Origin: Flavobacterium hercynium
Lineage (GTDB): Bacteria; Bacteroidota; Bacteroidia; Flavobacteriales; Flavobacteriaceae
Reading direction: 5' to 3'
Assembly (NCBI RefSeq): GCF_002217285.1
Contig: NZ_MUGW01000020.1
Coordinates: 1 to 64,000 of the forward strand
DNA: 64,000 nucleotides
The notes under the pieces are model-generated. The model searched no databases. It was given only the letters and a program-made list of their open reading frames with translations, and had not been told where the DNA came from. This document shows, piece by piece, positions 33,653-42,690 of this stretch. Positions within the stretch are counted from its first letter, which is position 1. Every line of letters starts with the position of its first letter. A program made the position numbers and the translations under genes.

Positions 33653-34561
33653 TCACTTTAATAAAGCTCGAAAAGCGCTATCAATATTTCCGTATTTAAA
33701 TGTAAAGCCATTTTCTACGAGGCGTTTTGGAATTACATTTCTGCTTTTTAAAACCAATTCTGTTTCTGTTCGGATTAAAAATGAACCAATTTCTAGAAAA
33801 AATTGGTTTAACGGAATTCCAAATGGAGTACCGACAGTATTTCTAAGTTTTTGCATGAAATTTGCATTTCTAACGGGTTCCGGAGCAACGACATTAATCA
33901 CACCGTCAAGCTCTTTGTTTATTATAAAATCAACAGCGCTGGCAAAATCTTCTTCGTGAATCCAGCTGATAAATTGATTTCCGTTTCCTTGCTTTCCTCC
34001 AAATCCAATTTTTGCAAGTGTTTTTAAAGGAATAAAAGCACCACCATTTTTACCTAATACAATAGACGTTCTCAAAGCCGTTTTTAAGGTATTTGGCGTT
34101 ACCGTTTTAAAAAAAGCTTTTTCCCATGACAAAGCCACATTTATAGAAAAGTCATTTCCGATTTCGCCCTCAATTTCATCCATTTGTTTGTCTAATGAAA
34201 AACGATAAATAGTTGCAGTTGATGAATTCAGCCAATGTTTTGGCGGATTTTGACAATTTAAAATAGCTTTGTTTAAAACCTTGGTACTTTCAATCCTTGA
34301 TAGCAGAATCTCTTTTTTATTTTCTTTTGTATACCTGCAATCTACAGATTTTCCTGCGAGATTTATTAATACTGTTGCGTTTTCTAATTCATTTTCCCAG
34401 CCAGAAAAAGTTCTGGCATTCCAATGTACGTATTTAATGTCTTCGTGGATTTGAGATTTACCTCTGGTCAAAATTACAATTTCCTCAAATTGATCTTTAA
34501 AATGACGTACAAGAACCTGTCCTAAAAAACCTGTTCCGGCTGCGATAATGAGTTTTTTCAT
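33653..34561 (-). CDS. TIGR01777-family NAD(P)-dependent epimerase-like protein
   Basis: 302 residues. Rossmann motif AAGTGFLGQ (7-15) and the family hallmark INLAGKSVDCRYT (around 72-84), plus the C-terminal RNVIPKRLVENGFTFKY. Known as the YfcH/SulA-like group; substrate unknown. It sits in the minus-strand group downstream of the GbsR regulator. Confidence 0.87.
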   Translation of the reverse strand: MKKLIIAAGTGFLGQVLVRHFKDQFEEIVILTRGKSQIHEDIKYVHWNARTFSGWENELENATVLINLAGKSVDCRYTKENKKEILLSRIESTKVLNKAILNCQNPPKHWLNSSTATIYRFSLDKQMDEIEGEIGNDFSINVALSWEKAFFKTVTPNTLKTALRTSIVLGKNGGAFIPLKTLAKIGFGGKQGNGNQFISWIHEEDFASAVDFIINKELDGVINVVAPEPVRNANFMQKLRNTVGTPFGIPLNQFFLEIGSFLIRTETELVLKSRNVIPKRLVENGFTFKYGNIDSAFRALLK

Positions 34562-34588
34562 GGTAGTAAATTTTATAATGGTTGGTTT

Positions 34589-34975
34589 TTAAGCTTTAAA
34601 TACAAGTCTTTCTTCTCTTTGTGCTTCTTTGGCTTTTCTTTTTCCTCTAAAGAAAAAATACAAGTTGAAGAATAACATGATACCAAGATAAATAGAAAAA
34701 CCTCCAATTTTATAACTTAGATTTTCGATTAATTCCTGATAACTGTCTTTGCTTAATTGCAATTCCAGAATCATTAGGGCAAAACCAATATTTAAAAGAT
34801 AAAATCCGGTTTCAAAAAGTTTATTGGTTGCCTCTGCGATATCTTCTCTTCCTTTAAAGATATCGAGCATAAAAATTTTACCGTTTTTGAAAAGCGTTTT
34901 AGAAACGTAATACGTTAAGAACAAAGCTACTGGTAAATAGATTCCGTACCCGATTAAAATTTTTGTAGTTTCCAT
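34589..34975 (-). CDS. Small membrane protein, paralog of the next gene
   Basis: 128 residues with about three membrane helices (9-25, 56-74, 90-110) and a basic tail. It shares with its neighbour at 34994 the layout IGYGIYL, KNGKIFM-D, and LFETGFYLLNIGFALMIL. The two are therefore tandem paralogs. Function unknown. It follows the neighbour by 18 bp. Confidence 0.6.
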   Translation of the reverse strand: METTKILIGYGIYLPVALFLTYYVSKTLFKNGKIFMLDIFKGREDIAEATNKLFETGFYLLNIGFALMILELQLSKDSYQELIENLSYKIGGFSIYLGIMLFFNLYFFFRGKRKAKEAQREERLVFKA

Positions 34976-34993
34976 TTTATTTGATTTTAGTTG

Positions 34994-35341
34994 TTATTTA
35001 ATTAATTTGTGAATGTATTTTGTTATAATTATAATGTCGAAATAATGCAATACTGATATAATAAAAATGATGACAGCGGTTTTTAAACTCACCATTTCAA
35101 TGAGTTGAGCAGCAGATGTTATTTTTTGCCACGAAATTAAAGTCATTGCACAATACCCAATATTGAGTAGATAATAAGCCATTAATAAGACCTGATTTAT
35201 TTTGTGACAAACATCTTTATGATTGGGAATTAATTCTGATATATAAATGTTGCCGTTTTTATAACAGATTTTCCCAACTCTTAGAATAATGAGAATCGTA
35301 ATGCTGAGGTAGATTAAATACCCAATGATATTGAGATTCAT
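34994..35341 (-). CDS. Small membrane protein, first gene behind the second operator
   Basis: 115 residues with about three membrane helices. Similar to the product of 34589-34975: IGYLIYL, KNGNIYISEL, LLMAYYLLNIGYCAMTLI. An inverted repeat at 35358-35383, identical in both arms to the one in front of the regulator gene, lies 17 bases before its start codon. It therefore probably heads a separately regulated transcript of four genes (35341 to 33170). Confidence 0.6.
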   Translation of the reverse strand: MNLNIIGYLIYLSITILIILRVGKICYKNGNIYISELIPNHKDVCHKINQVLLMAYYLLNIGYCAMTLISWQKITSAAQLIEMVSLKTAVIIFIISVLHYFDIIIITKYIHKLIK

Positions 35342-35357
35342 AGTTTTTAATATTTTT

Positions 35358-35383
35358 AAACTTTCAGAAAAAAATGAAAGTTT
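35358..35383 (-). promoter_or_regulatory. Operator copy 2 (AAACTTTCA-N8-TGAAAGTTT)
   Basis: Perfect 9-bp arms at 35358-35366 and 35375-35383 with an 8-base spacer, in front of the membrane-protein gene. The same repeat with the same spacer stands in front of the GbsR gene at 35931-35958. Confidence 0.75.
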
Positions 35384-35402
35384 TAATTAAATTTTTTTAC
35401 TT

Positions 35403-35906
35403 CTATTTCATTATTTTTAAAACCAGTTTTCCAAGCCAGTTTTCATTAAATTCAGTCATTTTGTCTAACATGTTGTCCGCTTTTAAAACGAAATCATACA
35501 ACTTAGTCGTTTGATCTACAAAGTGTTTTTCTTCGGCAGAATCTTTTGCTTCAATGGTAGAAACTTCTTTTAAGATTTTAAGCGCTGGTTTTATTTCTCT
35601 TTTGCTTCTTTCTCTTGATATTTTGGAAGCTAATTCGTCTAAATCTTTTTCGGCTGTAAAAAACTCTCTTCTTTCTCCGGCTTTATATTCTTTGTAAACA
35701 ATTCCCCAATCCATTAATGCTCTTAGGTTCATGCTGGCATTACCGCGCGAAATCTGTAATTCCTCCATAATATCTTCCATAGAAACAGCTTCATTTGAAA
35801 CCATCAATAAAGCATGGATTTGCGCCATAGTTTTATTGATACCCCATTGAGAACCTAAAGCTCCCCAGGTTTGTACAAATTTATTTTTTGCTTCTTTGAA
35901 TTCCAT
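35403..35906 (-). CDS. GbsR/MarR family transcriptional regulator
   Basis: 167 residues. Winged helix-turn-helix at ~30-95: AQIHALLMVSNEAVSMEDIMEELQISRGNASMNLRALMDWGIV, then a YKAGERREFFTAE wing and a helical C-terminus. The GbsR group is known from choline/osmolyte control in Bacillus. The identical operators before this gene and before the next transcript suggest that it represses itself and the four downstream genes. Confidence 0.88.
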   Translation of the reverse strand: MEFKEAKNKFVQTWGALGSQWGINKTMAQIHALLMVSNEAVSMEDIMEELQISRGNASMNLRALMDWGIVYKEYKAGERREFFTAEKDLDELASKISRERSKREIKPALKILKEVSTIEAKDSAEEKHFVDQTTKLYDFVLKADNMLDKMTEFNENWLGKLVLKIMK

Positions 35907-36227
35907 GAGACAAATGTATGTAAAAGTTTTTAAACTTTCAAAAATAAATGAAAGTTTAATTCGAAAAATGTGATTTTAAAATTTTAGATGTTAGTATTGT
36001 TTTGCTAAACAAGGGATTGAGCTTCTTTTGTAGTTGCAGAATTTCATAACAGCAATTTACTATTTTGTACCTTATAATAATCTGCTTGTGACATTTCACA
36101 TCAATTTTAATTTTTTAGAGGATAAGTTTGCTAAAAAAGAATGGTATTGTTTCTCTTAGACCGATAATCCGTTTTTAGATTAGTACCAAACACGGTATTA
36201 ATTTTTTTAATATCAGAGTTAAAAAAT
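35907..36227. other. 321-bp divergent intergenic region
   Basis: No ORF. It contains operator copy 1 at 35931-35958 for the GbsR gene. On the other side is the leader of the glycosyltransferase gene; no clear promoter box was found there. Confidence 0.55.
35931..35958 (-). promoter_or_regulatory. Operator copy 1 (TAAACTTTCA-N8-TGAAAGTTTA)
   Basis: Perfect 10-bp arms, 8-base spacer, 25 bases upstream of the regulator start codon. Identical arms recur at 35358-35383. Confidence 0.75.
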
Positions 36228-37142
36228 ATGAAACATACCGTTGTAATTCCTTTATACAATAAAGAAGCATATATTTATGATACGATCCGATCACTGGCTT
36301 TTCAGGAAAAGAAACCATCAGAAATTATTGTTGTTGATGACTGTAGTACAGATTTAAGTTTAGTTTGCCTGAAAGAGGCATTGTCCTTTTTTGCACCGCA
36401 ATTTCTTAAAACCAATATTCAGATTATTGCTTTAGACGAAAATTTGGGTTCAGGAAATGCTAGAAATGTTGGTATAGAGCATGCTACAGGAGAGCTTATT
36501 AGTTTTTTAGACGCAGATGCTTCTTATACTCCTTCGAGTTTAAGGGAGATTGGAGAGCTTATGGAAGATAATACTATAGATTTTTTAGTATTCGGCATAT
36601 TGGTAATGCCATCTAACTATTATCTGCCAAACATTAAATCTTTTAAAAATGAATTGACTTTTCTATCAAACGGATTGTTTTTGATACCAAATGCATTGCG
36701 CACAATCAGTTCATCTGATTTTAGTAGGGGATTTGGCAGCAATGTAGTTATTAGAAAAAAGTATTTAAAGAAGGTTCGATACGAAACAAATGTTTCCTTA
36801 TATCAAGATATTGTTTTTTGGTATCAGGTTTTAAAGAATATTGGCAAAGACGCTCGCATAGCATTATTAAACAAAGCCTGTGTCGAAGTGCAGGAAGTCG
36901 AAGAACGTTTACCAAAAATGAGCTTTGCTACTTGGAAAGAAGTACAAGTTCCCATTACTATAAAGCGATATAACAAAAGTAGTGACCAATACGATAAGCA
37001 ATTAATGGGAGTATTGTCTCAGAAATGGTTTAGGTATGCAATGAAACATTTGCCATCTTGGCGCCAAAAAACGTTATTCGTTTTAAGTCACTCTGCGATT
37101 TTGATTAAAAACTATTTTTATTTCAAAAAAAGGAATAATTAA
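36228..37142 (+). CDS. Glycosyltransferase family 2
   Basis: 304 residues. HTVVIPLYNKEAYIYDTIRSL at the N-terminus, VVDDCSTD (35-42), GSGNARNVGIEHATGELISFLDADAS. Metal-binding DAD is intact. No glycan cluster surrounds it, so the acceptor is unknown. Confidence 0.87.
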   Translation: MKHTVVIPLYNKEAYIYDTIRSLAFQEKKPSEIIVVDDCSTDLSLVCLKEALSFFAPQFLKTNIQIIALDENLGSGNARNVGIEHATGELISFLDADASYTPSSLREIGELMEDNTIDFLVFGILVMPSNYYLPNIKSFKNELTFLSNGLFLIPNALRTISSSDFSRGFGSNVVIRKKYLKKVRYETNVSLYQDIVFWYQVLKNIGKDARIALLNKACVEVQEVEERLPKMSFATWKEVQVPITIKRYNKSSDQYDKQLMGVLSQKWFRYAMKHLPSWRQKTLFVLSHSAILIKNYFYFKKRNN

Positions 37143-37262
37143 TAGAGGAAAGATGTTTTAAAATTTCAAAAAGCATGGATTAATTATAAAATTATGTTAA
37201 TTCACGAAGAGAAATTTTGTATTACGTAATGGAAGGATATTTTTGTAAAAACCCACTTTTTT

Positions 37263-38525
37263 ATGGAATTATACTATACTTTTTCAATACTAATTGTATT
37301 GGCCTCTTTCTTCGCCTATTTAAATTTAAGATTTTTAAAACTTCCGGGAACTATTGGAATCATGATTATTGCCATGTTAGTTTCGGTAGGGATTCGTTTA
37401 TTGGGAGATTCTTATTTTCCTGCTACCACAAAACATTTTTTTGATCTGATAAAAGAATTCGACTTCAATGAAATCCTAATGGGAGCCATGTTGAACTTTC
37501 TTTTATTCGCAGGTGCATTGCACGTAAATATGTCGGATCTAAAAGAGCAAAAAGTTCCTATTATGATTTATTCTACCGTTAGTGTAGTATTATCAGCCTT
37601 AATAATTTCTGTTTTACTTTATTACATAGCACCATTTTTTGGAGTTAAGATTCCTTATATATTCTGTTTGGTTTTTGGAACCTTAATTTCTCCAACAGAT
37701 CCAATTGTGGTATTAGGTGTTTTAAAACAGGCAAAAGTTCCTAAAAGAATAGAAACTAAAATTGTTGGAGAATCATTGTTTAATGATGGAGTAGCGGTAG
37801 TTATGTTTGCTGTTGTTCTAAAAATGGCAACTGATCCAACATTCGATATGAGTTTTACTTCTATCGCGTGGCTGTTTGCTAAAGAAGGAATAGGAGGGCT
37901 TCTGTTAGGAGCTGCTCTGGGATATACAGCATCTAGAGTTATGAAGAAAATTGATGATTACAAGGTTTCTGTTTTAATCACACTTTCTATTGTAATGGGA
38001 GGATTCTTGATAGCACAAAGTTTACACGTTTCAAGTCCGCTAGCGATGGTCGTTGCCGGATTGATTATTGGGAATTACGGTAAAAAAGTTGCTATGAGTG
38101 AAGTAACAATAGATTATTTAGGGAAATTCTGGGAACTTATTGATGAAATATTGAATGCTATTTTATTCTTATTTATCGGTTTTGAGTTATTGTTATTACC
38201 AGATTTGAACAAACAATTGTTAACAGGGCTTGTCGCTATTTTTATAGTATTGTTTTCCAGAATTGCTTCAATCGTTCTACCATGGAAATTCTTTGATATC
38301 TTTAAGTTTTTCGGTATCAAATCGGCGTATAACAAAGGATCATTAATGGTACTGGTTTGGGGAGGAATTCGAGGAGGAGTTTCGATTGCCTTGGTGCTTT
38401 CTATGCCGGAAGGAGAATATAAAAACCTATTGCTTGAAGTAACTTACATTGTAGTATTGTTTTCAATTGTAGTACAAGGGCTAACCGTTGGAAAATTGGC
38501 TAAGAAGGTTTTAGAACACGACTAA
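37263..38525 (+). CDS. Cation:proton antiporter, NhaP/CPA1 type
   Basis: 420 residues with about twelve membrane helices. Family hallmarks are GTLISPTDPIVVLGVLKQ and GESLFNDGVAVVMF, which carries the Asp of CPA1 exchangers. It exchanges Na+ (or K+) for H+ at the inner membrane. Other starts are possible, but the ATG at 37263 gives a full first helix. Ended by the terminator at 38557-38593. Confidence 0.9.
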   Translation: MELYYTFSILIVLASFFAYLNLRFLKLPGTIGIMIIAMLVSVGIRLLGDSYFPATTKHFFDLIKEFDFNEILMGAMLNFLLFAGALHVNMSDLKEQKVPIMIYSTVSVVLSALIISVLLYYIAPFFGVKIPYIFCLVFGTLISPTDPIVVLGVLKQAKVPKRIETKIVGESLFNDGVAVVMFAVVLKMATDPTFDMSFTSIAWLFAKEGIGGLLLGAALGYTASRVMKKIDDYKVSVLITLSIVMGGFLIAQSLHVSSPLAMVVAGLIIGNYGKKVAMSEVTIDYLGKFWELIDEILNAILFLFIGFELLLLPDLNKQLLTGLVAIFIVLFSRIASIVLPWKFFDIFKFFGIKSAYNKGSLMVLVWGGIRGGVSIALVLSMPEGEYKNLLLEVTYIVVLFSIVVQGLTVGKLAKKVLEHD

Positions 38526-38556
38526 TATCTATAATTGTCAGAACCTGAGTAAATTC

Positions 38557-38593
38557 ATAAAAAAACCTGCAAAATTTCTTTGCAGGTTTTTTT
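38557..38593. terminator. Bidirectional terminator
   Basis: AAAAACCTGCAAA (38561-38573) pairs with TTTGCAGGTTTTT (38579-38591) between the antiporter gene (+) and the SanA/YdcF gene (-). Confidence 0.9.
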
Positions 38594-39252
38594 TATCGCT
38601 TGTCTTCTTTAGAATAATTTGATTCTCCGTTGATGTTGATTTTATTTCCCAGAAAACGTGGTTCACGATTTCTGAAAACATCAAGAAAGGATTTAAAAGT
38701 AGAAAGAACTTCTCTGAACCTAACGTATTTGTATCCCGGATATTCTCCTTTATTAGCAGAATAACCAACGGATTTGATTCCGAGTTCTTGTCCAATATAC
38801 AGGGCTCGGTTTAAATGGTATTCCTGCGTTATTAAAGTAGCTCTTTTGATATTAAAAATATGCTTAGCACGATACATTGTTGAATAGGTATCGAAACCTG
38901 CATAATCGATAAATATTTTGGTAGTATCAACTCCGTTTCTGGCGCAGTAGTTTTTCATCACCGTAAGTTCATCGTATTCATCACGACCGTTATCTCCGGA
39001 TAACAAAATTTTATTAATACGGTGCGATTTGTATAACAAGATACCGGCATCTAATCTGTCTTTTAGATATTTACCGGGTTCATTGCCTTTAATTCCAGCA
39101 CCAAATATAATTCCAACATCATTTTTTGGAAACTTTTTTAACGAATAGTAAATGTGCTTTTTAGTGCTATTTTTTACAGTGGAGTTTACACCAATTATCG
39201 CTATTACTACAATAACGATAACGTAAAAGGCTATTTTTAAATATTTTTTCAA
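38593..39252 (-). CDS. SanA/YdcF/ElyC family envelope protein
   Basis: 219 residues. A membrane anchor at ~5-23, then the DUF218 domain: GIIFGAGIKGNEPGKYLKDRLD, ILLSGDNGRDEYDE, and ATLITQEYHLNRALYIGQELG. SanA/ElyC proteins support envelope integrity in enterobacteria. It follows the small antitoxin-like gene by 15 bp on the same strand. Confidence 0.85.
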   Translation of the reverse strand: MKKYLKIAFYVIVIVVIAIIGVNSTVKNSTKKHIYYSLKKFPKNDVGIIFGAGIKGNEPGKYLKDRLDAGILLYKSHRINKILLSGDNGRDEYDELTVMKNYCARNGVDTTKIFIDYAGFDTYSTMYRAKHIFNIKRATLITQEYHLNRALYIGQELGIKSVGYSANKGEYPGYKYVRFREVLSTFKSFLDVFRNREPRFLGNKININGESNYSKEDKR

Positions 39253-39267
39253 TTTTCATTTAGGTAT

Positions 39268-39429
39268 TTAGTCTTTAATATCAACTGCGTTAATTGTCTG
39301 GATTTTTCCGTCAGCATAGATTACAATTTTCCCATTTATTTTCTTTTTGCTTTCGATCATCTTTTTTGAAGAAACTTTTAATCCTTCAACAATTTTATGT
39401 TGCAGTTCTTTAATTTTATCTTTTGTCAT
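39268..39429 (-). CDS. Small protein partner of the zeta-toxin-like ATPase (candidate antitoxin)
   Basis: 53 residues (MTKDKIKELQHKIVEG... ending NAVDIKD). It starts 14 bases inside the end of the zeta-toxin-like gene, so translation is coupled. It has a helical Lys-rich N-terminus and a C-terminal strand pair GKIVIYADGKIQTINAVDI. From memory, zeta-like ATPases in Bacteroidota are often paired with such ~50-70-residue proteins ending in DGKIxxI. Antitoxin activity is an inference. Confidence 0.6.
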   Translation of the reverse strand: MTKDKIKELQHKIVEGLKVSSKKMIESKKKINGKIVIYADGKIQTINAVDIKD

Positions 39430-40003
39430 CTTTTAAATTGTTTATTATATTAAATAGATCGCTATCAATAATTTGTATTTTATCATTCAGCTCTTTTTCA
39501 AGAATAAGAACTGGTAATTTATTTGAATTATCGAATAACATAACATTATTACACTTGTTAAGATAAATCTTAAAGAAATTTTTAATTCCTCGAATATATC
39601 TTCGTTCAATTACATCTTCAGGGATATTGTGTCCTCCTTCATTTACCCTAATTTTTACTCGTTGTTTAGCTAATTCAACAGAGTTTAGCCAGAAAAAAAT
39701 TAGTGTTACAAAATAACCTTGATCTTGAGCTTTTTTTACGATGGAGGCATAGCTTTTTGCTGAAAGAGTTGTTTCAAATGCGAAATCAACTTCTTTTTGT
39801 AACAATTCATCAATTCTGTTAAGCATTATTCTCCCTGCTTCAAAACTTACTTTTTCCGGTTGAAAAGGAGATAATCCTTTTGCAATTTCATCGGCATTTA
39901 CAAATTCTTTGCAATCTAATATTTCAGGTAGGATCGTATATGAAGCTGTAGTTTTACCAGCTCCATTACAACCCGAAATTATATATAAATTTTTATCTTT
40001 CAA
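39416..40003 (-). CDS. Zeta-toxin family P-loop kinase-like protein
   Basis: 195 residues. Walker A GCNGAGKTT (11-19), then NADEIAKGLSPFQPE and FETTLSAKSYASIV, as in the zeta-toxin / AAA_33 group, with a lid-like RVKIRVNEGGHNIPEDVIERRYIRG. Zeta toxins phosphorylate UDP-N-acetylglucosamine and block wall synthesis, but many relatives are chromosomal with other roles. The gene is followed by an overlapping 53-codon gene that may encode its antitoxin. Confidence 0.72.
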   Translation of the reverse strand: MKDKNLYIISGCNGAGKTTASYTILPEILDCKEFVNADEIAKGLSPFQPEKVSFEAGRIMLNRIDELLQKEVDFAFETTLSAKSYASIVKKAQDQGYFVTLIFFWLNSVELAKQRVKIRVNEGGHNIPEDVIERRYIRGIKNFFKIYLNKCNNVMLFDNSNKLPVLILEKELNDKIQIIDSDLFNIINNLKDDKR

Positions 40004-40033
40004 TATATTAAATAATTAACAAAGATATTAATA

Positions 40034-42061
40034 TTAAACTAATCCCGCTCTTTTTAATAAAGCTTCCGGTTTTGGTTCCTGACCTCTAAAACGTTTGTAT
40101 AAAGTCATTGGGTGTTCTGTTCCTCCTTTTGAAAGTACATTTTCTTTGAATTTTGAAGCAACTTCAGTATTAAAAATTCCTTTTTCGTGAAAATATTCAA
40201 AAGCATCAGCATCTAAAACTTCAGCCCATTTGTAACTGTAATATCCAGAAGAATATCCGCCTTGAAAAATATGTGAAAAAGCAGTACTCATGGCATTTTC
40301 TTTTACATCAGGATACAATTGTGTATTAGCAAATTGAGCTGTTTCAAAAGTTTTTAAGTCGGTAATGTTAGTTGGATCTTGTCCGTGCCAAGCCATATCT
40401 AATAATCCAAAACTCAATTGACGCAATGTTGCCAGACCTTCCTGAAAACTTGCGCTTTCTTTTATTTTTTGTACATATTCTATCGGAATAATTTCTCCCG
40501 TTTCATAATGATTCGCAAACAAAGCCAAAGCTTCCGGCTCGTAACACCAGTTTTCCATAATTTGGCTAGGTAATTCTACAAAGTCCCAAAATACTGAAGT
40601 CCCGGATAAACTAGAGTAAGTAGTATTAGCCAACATACCGTGCAATCCGTGACCAAATTCATGAAATAAAGTAGTAACTTCATTAAATGTCAATAACGAA
40701 GGTTTTGTTTCCGTTGGTTTTGTAAAGTTACAAACGTTCGAAATATGCGGTCTTTCGTTGATACCGTCTTTTATATATTGCGATTTAAATGACGTCATCC
40801 ACGCACCATTTCTTTTTCCTTTTCTAGGAAAAAAGTCAGCATAGAAAATCGAAACTAAATTATTGTCAGCATCTGTAACTTCATACGTTGTAACTTCTTC
40901 GTGGTATTTGTCAATGTCAAAAACTTCAGTAAAGGTTAATCCGTATAGTTTTCCAGCAATGGTAAAAGCTCCGTTTAGTACTTTCTCTAACTGGAAATAA
41001 GGTTTTAATTTCTCATCATCTAAATTAAAAAGCTGTTGTTTTAATTTCTCCGAATAATAAGCACCGTCCCATTTTTCTAATTGTTCAATTCCGTCTAACT
41101 TTTTAGCGAAAGCAGTAAGTTCTGCAAATTCTTTTTGAGCTGCAGGTTTCGCTTTTGCTAATAAATCATTCAGAAAAGTAAAAACTTTATCCGGACTTTC
41201 CGCCATTCTTTCTTCCAGAACAAAATGAGCATGTGTTTTATAACCTAATAAATTGGCTCTTTCAAAACGTAACTTAGCAATTTTAAGTACATTCTCCTGA
41301 TTGTCAAATTCATTATTCTGAAAAGCTTTTGCACCAAAAGCAATCGCCATTTTTTTACGTAGTTCACGATTATCTGCATACGTCAAAAACGGAACGTAAC
41401 TTGGATGATCTAAAGTGAAAATCCACCCGTCTTTTTCCTGACTTTTAGCCAATAACTTTGCAGCTTCGATTGTTCCCTCCGGTAATCCTGCTAAATCTTT
41501 CTCGTCAGTCAAATTCAATTCAAATGCATTTGTTTCTGCCAGAACATTTTCTCCAAATTGTAAACTCAGTTTTGACAATTCTTTGTCGATTTTACGTAAT
41601 TTATCTTTTTTATCTTCAGGTAAGTTAGCTCCGTTTCTGGAAAAGCTTTTATATTTTTTATCTAAAAGTGTAGTTTGTTCAGGAGTTAGATTCAGATTTT
41701 CTTTTTGCTCGTAAACGGCTTTTATTTTAGCAAATAGAGCAGCGTTTAATGTAATGTCATTTCCAAATTCAGACAACAAAGGCGAAACCTCCTGCGCAAT
41801 TTTCTGCATTTCATCATTTGTTTCTGCAGAATTCAAATTGAAGAAAATACTGGAAAGACGATCTAAAATATCTCCCGAAAAATCCATTGCTACAACAGTG
41901 TTTTCAAAAGTCGGTGCTTCAGTATTATTTACGATAGCATCTATTTCGGCTTTAGCCAAAGCAATTCCTTCTTTAAAAGCGGGAATGTAGTCTTCGATTT
42001 TGATTTGAGAAAAAGGGGCTGTATTATGTTTGGTTGTAAATTTTGAAAGTAAAATGCTCAT
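40034..42061 (-). CDS. M3 family oligopeptidase (Dcp/PrlC-like)
   Basis: 675 residues, normal length. The thimet-oligopeptidase zinc motif HEFGHGLHG begins at His467, with the second-shell segment FVELPSQIMENW further on. It degrades peptides in the cytoplasm or periplasm; no signal peptide is visible. Both flanks are toxin-antitoxin-like pairs. Confidence 0.93.
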   Translation of the reverse strand: MSILLSKFTTKHNTAPFSQIKIEDYIPAFKEGIALAKAEIDAIVNNTEAPTFENTVVAMDFSGDILDRLSSIFFNLNSAETNDEMQKIAQEVSPLLSEFGNDITLNAALFAKIKAVYEQKENLNLTPEQTTLLDKKYKSFSRNGANLPEDKKDKLRKIDKELSKLSLQFGENVLAETNAFELNLTDEKDLAGLPEGTIEAAKLLAKSQEKDGWIFTLDHPSYVPFLTYADNRELRKKMAIAFGAKAFQNNEFDNQENVLKIAKLRFERANLLGYKTHAHFVLEERMAESPDKVFTFLNDLLAKAKPAAQKEFAELTAFAKKLDGIEQLEKWDGAYYSEKLKQQLFNLDDEKLKPYFQLEKVLNGAFTIAGKLYGLTFTEVFDIDKYHEEVTTYEVTDADNNLVSIFYADFFPRKGKRNGAWMTSFKSQYIKDGINERPHISNVCNFTKPTETKPSLLTFNEVTTLFHEFGHGLHGMLANTTYSSLSGTSVFWDFVELPSQIMENWCYEPEALALFANHYETGEIIPIEYVQKIKESASFQEGLATLRQLSFGLLDMAWHGQDPTNITDLKTFETAQFANTQLYPDVKENAMSTAFSHIFQGGYSSGYYSYKWAEVLDADAFEYFHEKGIFNTEVASKFKENVLSKGGTEHPMTLYKRFRGQEPKPEALLKRAGLV

Positions 42062-42089
42062 TTTAATTATACGGTTTAAAATTGAAGAA

Positions 42090-42377
42090 TTATATTTTGA
42101 ATTTTTCCTGGTTTTGAAAATTATTCCAAAAACGAAGCAATTCTAAGTTGTTATTTTCGATTCGGTAATAAAGTGAAATGTGTTTTGTAATGACAATTTT
42201 ATAAACACTTTTGAAGTTTGTTTTTATAAATAAAACATTGTCATTTTTTAAAAGCGTAATTGTAGAATTTACTTTTTCAATGAAATTTAAAGCGATTTTT
42301 TCACTCCATTCAGCTTCTAAGTAATCAATATTATTCCAAAAGTCTTTTTTAGCTTGCGGAGCCCAAATTACATTCAT
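42090..42377 (-). CDS. RelE/ParE-type toxin
   Basis: 95 residues. ParE-like pattern: VIWAPQAKKDFWNNIDYLEAEWSEKIALNFIEKV, then IVITKHISLYYRIENNNLELLRFWN. Members act on ribosome-bound mRNA or on gyrase. The start directly abuts the stop of the antitoxin-like gene, as in type II pairs. Confidence 0.8.
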   Translation of the reverse strand: MNVIWAPQAKKDFWNNIDYLEAEWSEKIALNFIEKVNSTITLLKNDNVLFIKTNFKSVYKIVITKHISLYYRIENNNLELLRFWNNFQNQEKFKI

Positions 42378-42605
42378 CTATTTGAAATATTTAGAATAAC
42401 GATTTTTGGTTTCTTCCATGACAACATCATGCTGAATACCTTCATTATTATCTAAAGAATAAATGGCTTCATTAATCTTGTTTTTTTGTTCCTCAGAAAG
42501 AGTTTCTCTCGATTGAATAAAATCAACAATTTCCTGAATTAAATCTGGATTATCAATGTCCAGAACAATCTTTGCCAACTCTATTTTAGAAGTCTGAATG
42601 TTCAT
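42378..42605 (-). CDS. Antitoxin-like partner of the ParE/RelE protein
   Basis: 75 residues. Helical and acidic (DIDNPDLIQEIVDFIQSRETLSEEQKNKINEAI). It ends at the base before the toxin start. Order and size fit a type II antitoxin, similar to the short addiction-module components of Bacteroidota. It would be expected to bind its own promoter. Confidence 0.75.
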   Translation of the reverse strand: MNIQTSKIELAKIVLDIDNPDLIQEIVDFIQSRETLSEEQKNKINEAIYSLDNNEGIQHDVVMEETKNRYSKYFK

Positions 42606-42690
42606 TTCGCTTTTTTATCAAAGTTAAGTTTTTCTTTTAAAATTATTAATAATGAATAGTTAATATATTTTAGAGCGCTATTGAAAGGAA

